This document shows, in pieces, positions 16,661 through 24,463 of a DNA stretch of 64,000 nt. Position 1 is the first letter of the stretch, and each line of letters begins with the position of its first letter. Origin of the DNA: Pseudomonadota bacterium (lineage in GTDB: Bacteria > Pseudomonadota > Alphaproteobacteria > Rhizobiales > Rhizobiaceae); assembly GCA_023390055.1 (NCBI GenBank), contig JAEWDP010000078.1, positions 1-64,000 on the forward strand, written 5' to 3'. The notes beneath the pieces were generated by a model. The model searched no databases and was not told where the DNA came from. It saw only the letters and a program-made list of their open reading frames with translations. Made by a program: the position numbers and the translations under genes.

Positions 16661-16937
16661 GATGCTCGACGCCATCAACGGCATGATGCTCGACATGCTG
16701 GCTGCTATCGCCCGTAAGGATTACGAGGACCGTCGCAGAAGACAGCGGCAGGGCATCGATAAAGCCAAGTCCGATGGAGTTTATCGCGGACGTCCAGAGG
16801 ACGCTAAGCGGAACGAGGCAATCATTTCCATGCTCAAGTCCGGTCAAAGCTGGAACAACATCGTGAGCGCCACAGGATGCTCGCGCTCGACGCTATCTCG
16901 ACTGGCGAAGCGCATCGTTTCCGCACAGGAGGCATAA
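16659..16937 (+). pseudogene. Serine recombinase (Tn3-type resolvase), 3' fragment
   Basis: In a frame different from the IS21 fragment, about 92 residues (RMLDAINGMMLDMLAAIARKD... RLAKRIVSAQEA) match the C-terminal part of Tn3-family resolvases: the end of the catalytic domain and dimer helix, a RRRRQRQGIDKAK linker with YRGRP, and the DNA-binding helix-turn-helix (SATGCSRSTLSRLAKR). The catalytic serine region is absent. It abuts the IstA remnant with no gap, so the two are a fusion scar of two mobile elements. Confidence 0.85.
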
Positions 16938-16939
16938 CA

Positions 16940-17035
16940 ATGGAGGTTGCGGTTCAAGTTTTGCACTGGTTGGTCATAGGCGGTATGACCATTGCGGGCA
17001 TCATCGGCGTATGGGAGACGTTCTTCCGACGCTGA
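16940..17035 (+). CDS. Possible 31-residue single-span membrane peptide
   Basis: An ATG at 16940 is preceded by a perfect AGGAGG seven bases upstream and encodes 31 residues: a hydrophobic span at about residues 8-24 flanked by polar ends, finishing ETFFRR. The frame begins three bases after the resolvase-fragment stop. No family is recognised. The strong ribosome site and membrane-like composition are the only support, so it could be chance. Confidence 0.4.
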   Translation: MEVAVQVLHWLVIGGMTIAGIIGVWETFFRR

Positions 17036-17384
17036 TTGCCAGAGCCGAAATGAGAAGAATACTTGTGAGTTCTGATAGTTAAGGTAAGATAAGGTCCGTA
17101 TTGCAGAAGAATTTATGAAGTAGGAATTTTGAAGGCCAGCGCGACATGGCGATATCTTTGGAGGGATACTGGAAAAATCCTCAGACTTCACTATGATTAT
17201 ACAGCGATGGGTTGAGATTTATACGTTCGGTTGATTACCCCTTCGTTAAGGAAATGACGTCGAAAAAATCGGCCATTTCTACTTACTGATACTTCTGACC
17301 ATTTCGGTCCTCTGTCACCCAGCGCCGTCCGTGCGTCCCTATCTGTTTCCCCCAAAGCGCCGTTCGGTGCAGTGACTGGTCACC
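17036..17384. other. AT-rich gene-free stretch left of the ars operon
   Basis: I see no gene, tRNA or clear terminator here. Base composition is visibly richer in A and T than the flanks. It probably is the junction between transposon debris and the arsenic cargo. Confidence 0.4.
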
Positions 17385-17912
17385 TCAAGTGCAGCATGAG
17401 ACCTCTTTCGGTTCCCCACAGCAAGCACCAGCCGCGTCGGTTGCCTGTTGCTCCAGCCACCTATCATGCGGTTTGCAACTTGCGGGACGAGGTTCGAGGA
17501 CTACTTCCAGCGCATCCCCCCATAGGATTGGGTCGGCAGCGCAATAGAGCCGCATCGGCTGCACTCCGTCGCTAACCTCGAACGTCAACCGCGCGGAGCC
17601 ATCAAGGCTGACATGCTCAGACACCTTGCGGATGATCGCAGTAAACTTACCGGCTGGCATATGGGTGCGGTCGTCCTCGTCAATGTCCCAGAGTTGAACG
17701 AATATCTCCGTCCACGCCTCGGGGTTGGCCCCGCAGTCGAGGGCTGCAAATTGACCGGCCTTAACTTCCGTGACGTGGTAGCCGCCTCTGATCCTCTGGC
17801 CATCATAGGTGAAGACGAGGGGGCGTTCCTCTGCGTCAACGAGAGCGGAAAGGAGTTCACCAAGGCTGATGTCGATATTGGATCGCGAAAGGGGCTTGTC
17901 GTGAGTGTTCAT
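17385..17912 (-). CDS. DUF6428-like protein divergent from arsR
   Basis: A 175-residue soluble protein starting MNTHDKPLSRSNIDISLGELL. The ATG at 17912 has a GGGAG site eight bases upstream; an ATG at 17927 would lie inside the operator. It resembles DUF6428 proteins often found next to arsR in rhizobial arsenic loci. Cysteine-rich spots (CGANPE, CAADP, and a C-terminal CCGEPKEVSCC) could bind thiophilic metals. No enzymatic function is known to me. It shares a 41-base divergent promoter region with arsR, so arsenite probably controls it. Confidence 0.65.
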   Translation of the reverse strand: MNTHDKPLSRSNIDISLGELLSALVDAEERPLVFTYDGQRIRGGYHVTEVKAGQFAALDCGANPEAWTEIFVQLWDIDEDDRTHMPAGKFTAIIRKVSEHVSLDGSARLTFEVSDGVQPMRLYCAADPILWGDALEVVLEPRPASCKPHDRWLEQQATDAAGACCGEPKEVSCCT

Positions 17913-17925
17913 CTGCGTTACTCCC

Positions 17926-17953
17926 ATTTCAATAGTTCAAGGATCATTGAAAT
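17926..17953. promoter_or_regulatory. Probable ArsR operator in the divergent gap
   Basis: ATTTCAAT (17926-17933) and ATTGAAAT (17946-17953) form a perfect inverted repeat, with an extra GTTCAA between. It fills most of the 41 bases between the DUF6428-like start and the arsR ATG at 17954, so one bound ArsR dimer could silence both directions. Confidence 0.7.
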
Positions 17954-18304
17954 ATGGATCAACGTCAAGCTCTGACATCGTTCGCCGCGCTCTCGCAGGA
18001 AACCCGGCTCCAGATCGTTCGAATGCTCGTAGTGGCAGGACCGGATGGGATGGCGGCTGGAATGGTTGCGGAGAAGACAGGCCTGTCGCCGTCGAATGTC
18101 TCATTCCACCTCAAGGAACTGGAGCGTTCCGGCTTGATCACTCAGAAGCGCGTCTCGCGCTCTATCATCTCATTCGCCAACTATGAGGCGCTTGGCGGTC
18201 TAGTGCGGTTTCTCATGGAGGACTGCTGCGCGGGCCATCCCGAAATTTGCGCTCCTGCTGCCGACATCGCGGCTTGCTGCGCTCCTGTCCAGAATGTGGA
18301 GTGA
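17954..18304 (+). CDS. arsR: ArsR family arsenite-responsive repressor
   Basis: The 116-residue winged-helix repressor has the ArsR core (FAALSQETRLQIVRML and SPSNVSFHLKELERSGLI). The As(III) site is not the classical CVC in helix 3. Instead C91, C92 and C99 (EDCCAGHPEIC), plus C108 and C109, lie after the DNA-binding domain, similar to the C-terminal cysteine trio of Acidithiobacillus ArsR. Arsenite binding should release it from the operator at 17926-17953. It heads the operon with acr3, arsC, arsH and an MFS exporter. Confidence 0.95.
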   Translation: MDQRQALTSFAALSQETRLQIVRMLVVAGPDGMAAGMVAEKTGLSPSNVSFHLKELERSGLITQKRVSRSIISFANYEALGGLVRFLMEDCCAGHPEICAPAADIAACCAPVQNVE

Positions 18305-18313
18305 GGAGCCGGG

Positions 18314-19360
18314 ATGTCTCTGTTTGAACGCTACCTGACCGTTTGGGTTGGCCTTTGCATCATCGCAGGTGTCGGGCTTGGTCACTTTATGCCAGCCACT
18401 TTCCACACTATTGGGGCGCTGGAGGTCGCTAACGTCAACTTGCCAATGGCGATCCTGATCTGGCTAATGATCATTCCAATGCTGATGAAGATCGACTTCT
18501 CGGCACTCGGAAAGGTCGGTCGGTACTGGCGCGGTATCGGCGTGACGGTCTTTGTGAATTGGGCGATCAAGCCGTTCTCAATGGCGCTACTTGGCTGGCT
18601 GTTTATCGGATGGCTGTTCCGGCCCTACCTTCCTACGGACCAGATCGATTTCTACGTTGCTGGCCTGATTATCCTTGCCGCCGCCCCTTGCACCGCAATG
18701 GTGTTTGTCTGGTCCAATCTGACCAAAGGCGAGCCGCACTTCACGCTCTCGCAAGTCGCCCTGAACGACGCGATCATGGTCGTGGCATTCGCGCCGGTCG
18801 TTGGCCTCCTGCTTGGGCTGTCCGCAATCACCGTACCATGGGACACCCTGACCCTTTCGGTGATCCTTTATATCGTACTGCCGGTGATCGTGTCCCAAGT
18901 CCTTCGCCGTCTCACCGATGCAAATCGGCTGGCCGACGCGCTGCAACCTGTTTCGTTGATCGCGCTACTGGCCACGCTGGTCATGCTGTTCGGCTTTCAA
19001 GGCGAGCAGATCATTGCGCAGCCGACTATCATTGCGCTGCTGGCTGTCCCGATCCTGATCCAAGTCTACTTCAATGCAGGGCTGGCTTACCTGCTCAACC
19101 GTTGGAGCGGGGAGGAGCATTGCGTTGCCGGTCCATCGGCTTTGATTGGTGCCTCTAATTTCTTCGAACTGGCCGTTGCCGCCGCAATCAGCTTGTTCGG
19201 CTTCAAGTCAGGTGCTGCACTCGCGACAGTCGTCGGCGTCCTCGTGGAAGTGCCTGTCATGCTGTCCGTTGTCTGGATCGTCAATCGCAGCAAGGGTTGG
19301 TACGAGCGCGGTCCTCGGGTGCGCACTGGCCCTCATTCCATCAATTCCAAGGAGGCATGA
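18314..19360 (+). CDS. Arsenite efflux transporter, ACR3 family
   Basis: The 348-residue inner-membrane protein has about ten transmembrane helices. The ACR3 signature region is AAPCTAMVFVWSNLTKGEP near residue 120, whose cysteine is the conserved one needed for As(III) export, followed by LNDAIM. It pumps arsenite made by ArsC out of the cell. It begins ten bases after arsR with a GGAG-type site. Such genes are also called arsB in rhizobial annotations, although ACR3 is unrelated to true ArsB. Confidence 0.95.
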   Translation: MSLFERYLTVWVGLCIIAGVGLGHFMPATFHTIGALEVANVNLPMAILIWLMIIPMLMKIDFSALGKVGRYWRGIGVTVFVNWAIKPFSMALLGWLFIGWLFRPYLPTDQIDFYVAGLIILAAAPCTAMVFVWSNLTKGEPHFTLSQVALNDAIMVVAFAPVVGLLLGLSAITVPWDTLTLSVILYIVLPVIVSQVLRRLTDANRLADALQPVSLIALLATLVMLFGFQGEQIIAQPTIIALLAVPILIQVYFNAGLAYLLNRWSGEEHCVAGPSALIGASNFFELAVAAAISLFGFKSGAALATVVGVLVEVPVMLSVVWIVNRSKGWYERGPRVRTGPHSINSKEA

Positions 19361-19362
19361 CC

Positions 19363-19785
19363 ATGGACGCCACCATCTATCATAACCCCGAATGCGGAAC
19401 TTCTCGTAATGCCTTGGCTTTGATCCGCCACGCCGGAATTGAGCCGACCGTGATCGAATATCTCAGGGAGCCACCATCAAGGGACCAGCTCGCCAGAATG
19501 ATTGCTGATGCCGGGTTGTCAGTGCGGGAAGCCATACGGGAGAAGGGAACGCCGTTCGAACAGCTCGGCCTAGACGATCTGAGTGTGAGCGATAGCCAAC
19601 TCCTCGACGCCATGCTTGAGCATCCGATCCTGATAAACCGACCTTTCGTCGTGACACCGAAGGGGACGCGCCTTTGCAGACCGTCCGAAGTCGTCCTCGA
19701 CATTCTGCCAGATACGCATCAGGGGTCTTTCACCAAGGAAGACGGGGAACAGGTATTGAACGAGCAGGGGAAGCGCATTGTCTGA
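19363..19785 (+). CDS. arsC: Arsenate reductase ArsC (glutaredoxin-coupled type)
   Basis: The 140-residue protein carries the catalytic cysteine in HNPECGTSRNAL (C11) and later arginine blocks (LINRPFVVTPKGTRLCRP) that bind arsenate. This is the thioredoxin-fold, glutathione/glutaredoxin-dependent ArsC class of about 140 residues. It reduces arsenate to arsenite for the ACR3 pump. The ATG at 19363 is preferred over the one at 19357, which overlaps the acr3 stop, because the GGAGG at 19351-19355 is seven bases upstream of the former. Confidence 0.95.
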   Translation: MDATIYHNPECGTSRNALALIRHAGIEPTVIEYLREPPSRDQLARMIADAGLSVREAIREKGTPFEQLGLDDLSVSDSQLLDAMLEHPILINRPFVVTPKGTRLCRPSEVVLDILPDTHQGSFTKEDGEQVLNEQGKRIV

Positions 19786-20485
19786 ACTGCCCGCAGCTTC
19801 GCTCGACCATCTACAGCAGCCCGATCTTGAGGCGCTTCGCCCGCCATATGCGAGCCATAAGCCACGCATCCTGATCCTTTATGGTTCGCTACGCGAGGTC
19901 TCATATAGTCGGCTACTCGCCCACGAGGCGCGGCGGTTGCTGGAGCATTTCGGTTGCGAGGTCCGCATATATGATCCAAAGGGCCTTCCTCTGCCGGATG
20001 AGGAACCAGCAAGCCACCCCAAGGTGCAGGAGCTTCGCGAGCTGTCGGAATGGTCAGAGGGGCAAGTGTGGGTCAGTCCAGAGCGCCACGGCGCGATGAC
20101 CGGCATCATGAAGTCACAGATCGATTGGATACCCCTTGCCATCGGCTCGGTTCGTCCGACACAGGGCAAGACCCTAGCGGTGATGGAAGTGTCGGGCGGC
20201 TCTCAGTCGTTCAACGCGGTCAATCAGATGCGTGTCCTCGGGCGCTGGATGCGGATGATCACCATCCCAAACCAATCGTCGGTATCAAAGGCGTATCAGG
20301 AGTTTGACGCTGACGGCAGAATGAAGCCGTCGCCATTTTATGACCGCGTGGTGGATGTTTGCGAGGAGCTTGTGAAGTTCACGCTGCTGACGAGGGACGC
20401 TTCTGCCTATCTGGTTGATCGCTACAGCGAGCGGAAAGAGGATGCGGAGAAGTTAGAGCAACGCGTGGCGCTCAAGTCCATATGA
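19778..20485 (+). CDS. arsH: Arsenical resistance protein ArsH (NADPH-dependent FMN reductase)
   Basis: The 235-residue flavoprotein shows the flavodoxin-like FMN-binding block (ILILYGSLREVSYSRLLAHEA, about residues 30-50) and the ArsH-typical VWVSPERHGAMTGIMKSQIDWIPL stretch. ArsH oxidises trivalent organoarsenicals to less toxic pentavalent forms and reduces quinones or dyes. The start is probably TTG at 19778, overlapping the arsC stop by eight bases; no closer start preserves the N terminus. It overlaps the MFS gene start by four bases. Confidence 0.94.
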   Translation: MSELPAASLDHLQQPDLEALRPPYASHKPRILILYGSLREVSYSRLLAHEARRLLEHFGCEVRIYDPKGLPLPDEEPASHPKVQELRELSEWSEGQVWVSPERHGAMTGIMKSQIDWIPLAIGSVRPTQGKTLAVMEVSGGSQSFNAVNQMRVLGRWMRMITIPNQSSVSKAYQEFDADGRMKPSPFYDRVVDVCEELVKFTLLTRDASAYLVDRYSERKEDAEKLEQRVALKSI

Positions 20486-21675
20486 CCCCGGAACGGCTTC
20501 CCCTTGGTGCCGTCCTCGGCCTCGGCATCACCCAGATCATCGGCTACGGTAGCCTCTATTACAGTTTCAGCATCCTTGCACCTGACATGGCGAGGGACTT
20601 TAATTGGTCCGTGGAGTGGGTCTTCGCCGTTCTCTCGGCCGCACTGCTTGTCGGCGGGCTTGTTGCCCCTTGGCTCGGTCGCTGGATAGATCGCTTCGGC
20701 GCTGGCAGGGTTATGACGTTCGGCTCTCTGGCTGCTGCTATGGCGCTGATAGGGTGCGCCCTGGCACCCGATCGAACCACCTTCACGGCGACGCTCATTG
20801 CGGTCGAGGTGTCCGCCAATCTGGTGCAATACGGGGCGGCGTTTGCGCTACTGGTCCAGATCGGTCCTGCCACCGCGCAACGAAGCATCACGTATTTGAC
20901 GCTGATCGCCGGTTTCGCATCGACAATCTTCTGGCCGATCACAAGCGCTCTTCACGCGCACCTGTCGTGGCAAAGCGTCTATCTCGTATTCGCTGGCCTC
21001 AATCTTCTGGTTTGTCTTCCTATCCATGCTTGGCTGACCCATACCGCCACGCAACGAAGGAAGGGCGGCGGCGCTCACAAGACCACCCATGCGGTAGCGG
21101 GATCACTTTCCCCCAATGCCCGGAAGACAGGCTTCATTCTGATGGTGACAGCCTTTGCGCTCCAGTCGCTCGTAGGCTCAGCGGTGCTTGTCCATATGGT
21201 GCCGCTGCTGTCCGGCCTTGGGCTTGGCGCTTCCGCTGCGCTGGTTGGGACGCTGTTCGGTCCCGCACAGGTTGCCAGCCGGTTGATCAACATGGTGCTA
21301 GGGAAAGACCTCCCGCCGCTCACGTTGGCCACCATAGCCGCAGCGCTCATGGCCGTCTCGGGGCTGGTTCTTGCTGGTACTTCCCCCGCCACCATGGGTG
21401 CGATGGTCTTTGCGGTCCTGTTCGGCTTCGGGAACGGGCTGTTCAGCATCGTCTCGGGAACGCTCCCGCTTTCGTTGTTCGGCAGTGAAGGCTATGGGCG
21501 ACTGCAAGGAAAGGTCATGTCGGCTCGGCTTATCGTTTCCGCCAGTGCGCCTTTCGTCTTCGCCCTCGCCATGTCGAACCTCGGAACGCTGGCGTCGATT
21601 GTTATCATTTCCGGCATCGGTGCGGCAGCGGTTGCGGCCTTTGTTCTGATCGGACAGGTGCAACGGCGACGATAA
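20482..21675 (+). CDS. MFS transporter of the ars operon, probably ArsK-type arsenical exporter
   Basis: The 397-residue protein has twelve predicted transmembrane spans in two six-helix halves (break near residue 200). The MFS motif-A-like loop APWLGRWIDRFGAGRVM is near residue 65. It is translationally coupled to arsH (ATGA overlap). MFS proteins in this position in Agrobacterium and relatives are known as ArsK and export trivalent inorganic and organic arsenicals. That name is likely, but rests on position and general similarity. Confidence 0.85.
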   Translation: MTPERLPLGAVLGLGITQIIGYGSLYYSFSILAPDMARDFNWSVEWVFAVLSAALLVGGLVAPWLGRWIDRFGAGRVMTFGSLAAAMALIGCALAPDRTTFTATLIAVEVSANLVQYGAAFALLVQIGPATAQRSITYLTLIAGFASTIFWPITSALHAHLSWQSVYLVFAGLNLLVCLPIHAWLTHTATQRRKGGGAHKTTHAVAGSLSPNARKTGFILMVTAFALQSLVGSAVLVHMVPLLSGLGLGASAALVGTLFGPAQVASRLINMVLGKDLPPLTLATIAAALMAVSGLVLAGTSPATMGAMVFAVLFGFGNGLFSIVSGTLPLSLFGSEGYGRLQGKVMSARLIVSASAPFVFALAMSNLGTLASIVIISGIGAAAVAAFVLIGQVQRRR

Positions 21676-21999
21676 CCACGTCCACTAGAAAAGCGAAACC
21701 TCCCCTATCAGGACCATCCGCAGCCGGACCCTTTTAGGATGCTTGAGGACAAGTGGTCCTTTTACCACGCGCACTAGAATATCAGGCTCGATCAATTCCC
21801 TCATTCATGCCCACGTTCGGGCTTGATGGTATCGGGCCGTCCAATCGTACCAAACCACATAATTTCTCTGATGAGCGAGCTTCAATCCATTAGGCCGTTC
21901 ACTAGGACCAATCCCCGTTTCACATATCCCATGTCGATCGGGCGCTTAATGGCGACATAGCAACCGCCTTCACCATCCACATCATCAATCAACCTCAGC
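21676..21999. other. Gene-free stretch after the ars operon
   Basis: No convincing gene in either strand; a minus-strand frame here lacks any family features. It leads into the terminator hairpin at 22000-22031 and is probably the ars operon 3' region plus a promoter for the next gene. Confidence 0.4.
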
Positions 22000-22031
22000 G
22001 GCCTTCCGAGAACCCCTCGGAGGGCCTTTTT
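22000..22031 (+). terminator. Rho-independent terminator or attenuator
   Basis: GGCCTTCCGAG (22000-22010) pairs with CTCGGAGGGCC (22016-22026), followed by TTTTT. It ends only 25 bases before the next start codon (22056), so it may terminate ars read-through or attenuate the downstream pair. Confidence 0.75.
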
Positions 22032-22055
22032 CATTTTATGCGAAAGGAAAAGCTC

Positions 22056-22493
22056 ATGAGAGCAACAGCAACAAGAACCATTTCCGAGAGAAGCCGACTG
22101 GCTCAGGAAAGACAGCCTATCCCGTTTGTCGACGAGTTCGGTCAGCGATGCCTTCGGGTGCCGTTGGACAGCAAGAGAAAGAAATACGCGGTCATTGACG
22201 AAGCATCTTATCAAAGAGCTACAGCGGGCAGAGCCACAGGCGTCTGGCTGTTGAACGACAACGGACACGGTAACTCCTATGTCCGATGCTGGAGCCTCGC
22301 GAGCGGTAGCGGCAAGCCAACTCTAGTTCAGGTCGCAAGGTTGATCACCGACGCGGGGAGAGGGAAGATCGTCCGCTATGCAAATGGGGATAGGCTCGAT
22401 CTTAGAGCCAGCAATCTCAGAAGTCGGCGCGGGTCGGCCAAGAGGTGCGACGGCCAGATTGCGACAATCTCCGAAATGGAGGTCGCAGTATGA
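22056..22493 (+). CDS. Unrecognised island protein with HNH/AP2-like C-terminal motif
   Basis: The 145-residue basic protein starts at the ATG at 22056, with AAAGGA upstream; an in-frame ATG at 22038 lacks a site. The C-terminal part reads like the end of phage HNH or AP2-type modules (a VRYANGDRLDLRASNLR block, where related proteins have a conserved asparagine-leucine after a disordered turn). The HNH histidines are not evident. It overlaps the ParB-like gene by four bases. Function unknown; DNA binding is a weak guess. Confidence 0.6.
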   Translation: MRATATRTISERSRLAQERQPIPFVDEFGQRCLRVPLDSKRKKYAVIDEASYQRATAGRATGVWLLNDNGHGNSYVRCWSLASGSGKPTLVQVARLITDAGRGKIVRYANGDRLDLRASNLRSRRGSAKRCDGQIATISEMEVAV

Positions 22494-23341
22494 GCGGGGG
22501 CGCGGGAAACCCCGCCACGCTCCGCAAGAGAGCCACAGTTGCCATTGAGCGGATCAACCAGACGGATCACTTCAAGTTCCGTTGGGGGAAGCTCGACAAG
22601 TACCATAAGGCTGACCTTGCGGGTCATATACGGAAGACCGGGAAGGGACTTGATCCTGTTCTCCTATGGCAAGACAGCGAGGCCAGCCAAGACACGAGTG
22701 CCGCTCTGGTCCTCATTGATGGCGAGCATCGTTTGGCGGCGTACAAGGCCGCAGGGTGGAAGCGGGGTATTCCGGCGGTCATTCTTCATTGTGACCGTCG
22801 AACGGCGTTGCTGGCTGCTGTAGGGGCGAATGCAAAGCAGGTCCTTCCACTCAGTCGAACAGAGAGAACGGACGCGGCTTGGAGGCTGGTAAGGGAACCT
22901 GTCGAGCCATCTTATACCCGCAAGGAGATTGTCGGCATGGCCAGCGTGTCGGCCCGTACAGTCAATTATATGCGCAGCCGATGGACCGAAATGGTCAAGG
23001 CGGGGCAGGAGCCTACAGGGGAATGGTGGTGTGACCGCTCTGGTCCATCGGAGGAGCGGGAGGGGTCGGAAATGACCGACGCTCGACGGGAACGGGAGAT
23101 TGCAATCCTCGTGTCTGAAATCCGCGACGTCATCGACAGACGCAAGAGGCCAGAGAAGGCGATCTTACGGGATGGCTGGGCGGTCGATACCGCAATCCTT
23201 GAGGCTATTGGCGACAAGCGCTTCAAGGAACTGGCTGACTACTTTTTCGGAGAGAATGAGGAACGGGACGAATGGTTCGGGGACACCCTGACCGATGATG
23301 CCGATTGCTCGGACGACGAGATGGAGGACGTCAACTTCTGA
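22490..23341 (+). CDS. ParB/Srx-fold nuclease-like protein of the island
   Basis: The 283-residue protein has a ParB/sulfiredoxin-like N-terminal domain (about residues 15-105) with the characteristic IDGEHRLAAYKAAGW box. A helix-turn-helix (YTRKEIVGMASVSARTVNYMRSRW, about 150-175) follows, then a very acidic C-terminal tail (TDDADCSDDEMEDVNF). Such proteins in phages and islands act as partition-like or regulatory DNA-binding factors, and some hydrolyse CTP. The start at 22490 overlaps the preceding stop (ATGA) with a GGAGG site. No parA partner is present, so true partition is unlikely. Confidence 0.75.
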   Translation: MSGGAGNPATLRKRATVAIERINQTDHFKFRWGKLDKYHKADLAGHIRKTGKGLDPVLLWQDSEASQDTSAALVLIDGEHRLAAYKAAGWKRGIPAVILHCDRRTALLAAVGANAKQVLPLSRTERTDAAWRLVREPVEPSYTRKEIVGMASVSARTVNYMRSRWTEMVKAGQEPTGEWWCDRSGPSEEREGSEMTDARREREIAILVSEIRDVIDRRKRPEKAILRDGWAVDTAILEAIGDKRFKELADYFFGENEERDEWFGDTLTDDADCSDDEMEDVNF

Positions 23342-23466
23342 CACCAAGGGTGCAATGAGTAGGGAGGTGCAATTGCACCCCCTGCTGCTTCCGCCTCGGG
23401 TATCCACCGTCCCGACCGATAGTCGGCCACAGCCTGAAACCCCATAATATCAGCAATAGCTGAAAA

Positions 23467-23498
23467 TTGGTCTGAAAGGTTGGTCTGAATTGGTCTGA
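23467..23498 (+). repeat. Right integrase arm-type repeats (three copies)
   Basis: TTGGTCTGA occurs at 23467, 23480 and 23490 (periods 13 and 10), in the same orientation as the two copies at 13880 and 13893. They lie 64-95 bases inside attR. Confidence 0.7.
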
Positions 23499-23525
23499 GA
23501 AGGTTCGGGAAATTCCCTGTAAGGG

Positions 23526-23543
23526 TTTGATAAACTTATCAAA
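23526..23543. repeat. 18-base palindrome next to attR
   Basis: TTTGATAA and TTATCAAA flank a two-base AC spacer, 19 bases inside attR. Possible excisionase or host-factor site. Confidence 0.45.
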
Positions 23544-23562
23544 TCTCGATGTCTGGAGAATT

Positions 23563-23638
<76 letters not shown>

Positions 23639-23744
23639 ATCAGGGTGGTCCGGAACTATCCGGTCCTGGGAAACCCATGCATTCTGCTTGGGTTGGCGGC
23701 TTCTTACTTCCGGTTTCTGGAGAGCGCAAGCCGAATCTTACCGA

Positions 23745-23777
23745 CCCGGCGAATTTTGCAAACTCGCCGGGCGTTTT
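23745..23777 (+). terminator. Hairpin with T-run between tRNA-Ala and the TIGR02300 gene
   Basis: CCCGGCGA (23745-23752) pairs with TCGCCGGG (23764-23771), followed on the plus strand by CGTTTT. The T-run favours plus-strand termination, although both neighbouring genes are on the minus strand. It may stop antisense read-through from the island. Confidence 0.45.
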
Positions 23778-23786
23778 ATAACGAAA

Positions 23787-24176
23787 TCAGGCTTCGTCGT
23801 CGTCGCCGGTTACGCCGATGATGCCTGAGACATCCTCATCTTCATCGTCCTCGTCGGCCTCAAGAAAGGTGTCGTCCGCGTCGTCATCGCCAAGATCGAC
23901 GTCGTCGTCACCGATATCTGGGATGTCGTCGCCGTTGGCCGCTTCATCGCCCTCTTCGAGAGAGACAATCTCGACGTCCTGATTTTCGCCATCGACTTCC
24001 TGAACGTCTTCCTCTTCGGCCTGTTCCATCTTGAGCTGCGCGGTGTTCTCCTCAAAGAAGGAGAGCGGCCACGACTTGCCGGTATAAGGAGAAACCACCG
24101 GGTCGCGGTTCAGGTCATAGAACTTCTTGCCGGTATCGGGGTCGGTACGCTTGGTTCCGAATTCCGCTTTTGCCAC
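23787..24176 (-). CDS. TIGR02300 family protein (FYDLN motif, acidic tail)
   Basis: The 129-residue protein begins MAKAEFGTKRTDPDTGKKFYDLN, the defining FYDLN-type start of TIGR02300, followed by VVSPYTGKSWP. The second half is almost entirely Asp/Glu (D- and E-rich from about residue 55), so it is strongly acidic and probably disordered. The family is restricted to alphaproteobacteria and lacks a known function. In rhizobia it commonly lies beside tRNA-Ala and divergent from aroA, as here. Confidence 0.92.
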   Translation of the reverse strand: MAKAEFGTKRTDPDTGKKFYDLNRDPVVSPYTGKSWPLSFFEENTAQLKMEQAEEEDVQEVDGENQDVEIVSLEEGDEAANGDDIPDIGDDDVDLGDDDADDTFLEADEDDEDEDVSGIIGVTGDDDEA

Positions 24177-24463
24177 TGTGAAAGCCTCGTGAGTATGGCC
24201 GACGAAGTCGGCTTGCCGCCGGAGCGGTCGTCAACGGATGAAAAAACTAGCCGGTCCCATTAAGGCCTGCTGTGTGTCCTGTCAAAGGTAAACTTGAATC
24301 TAGCTCTGTCAAACGTGAAGTTATTCTGTGTGAGGGAAGCCGCTCTGTCGCTTACTCTGTAAACGTGGCAGCCGTTTTACCACTCACCAAATAGGCGGAT
24401 GACCCGCTTTGCGCTTTATGCTAACGACGCCCCACGTTCAAATAAGGAATAGAAGGGCAGGCC

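Noticed and set aside
20604..21488. 294-residue plus-strand frame
   Set aside because: It is an alternative frame of the arsenic MFS gene, Arg- and Cys-rich with no membrane pattern.
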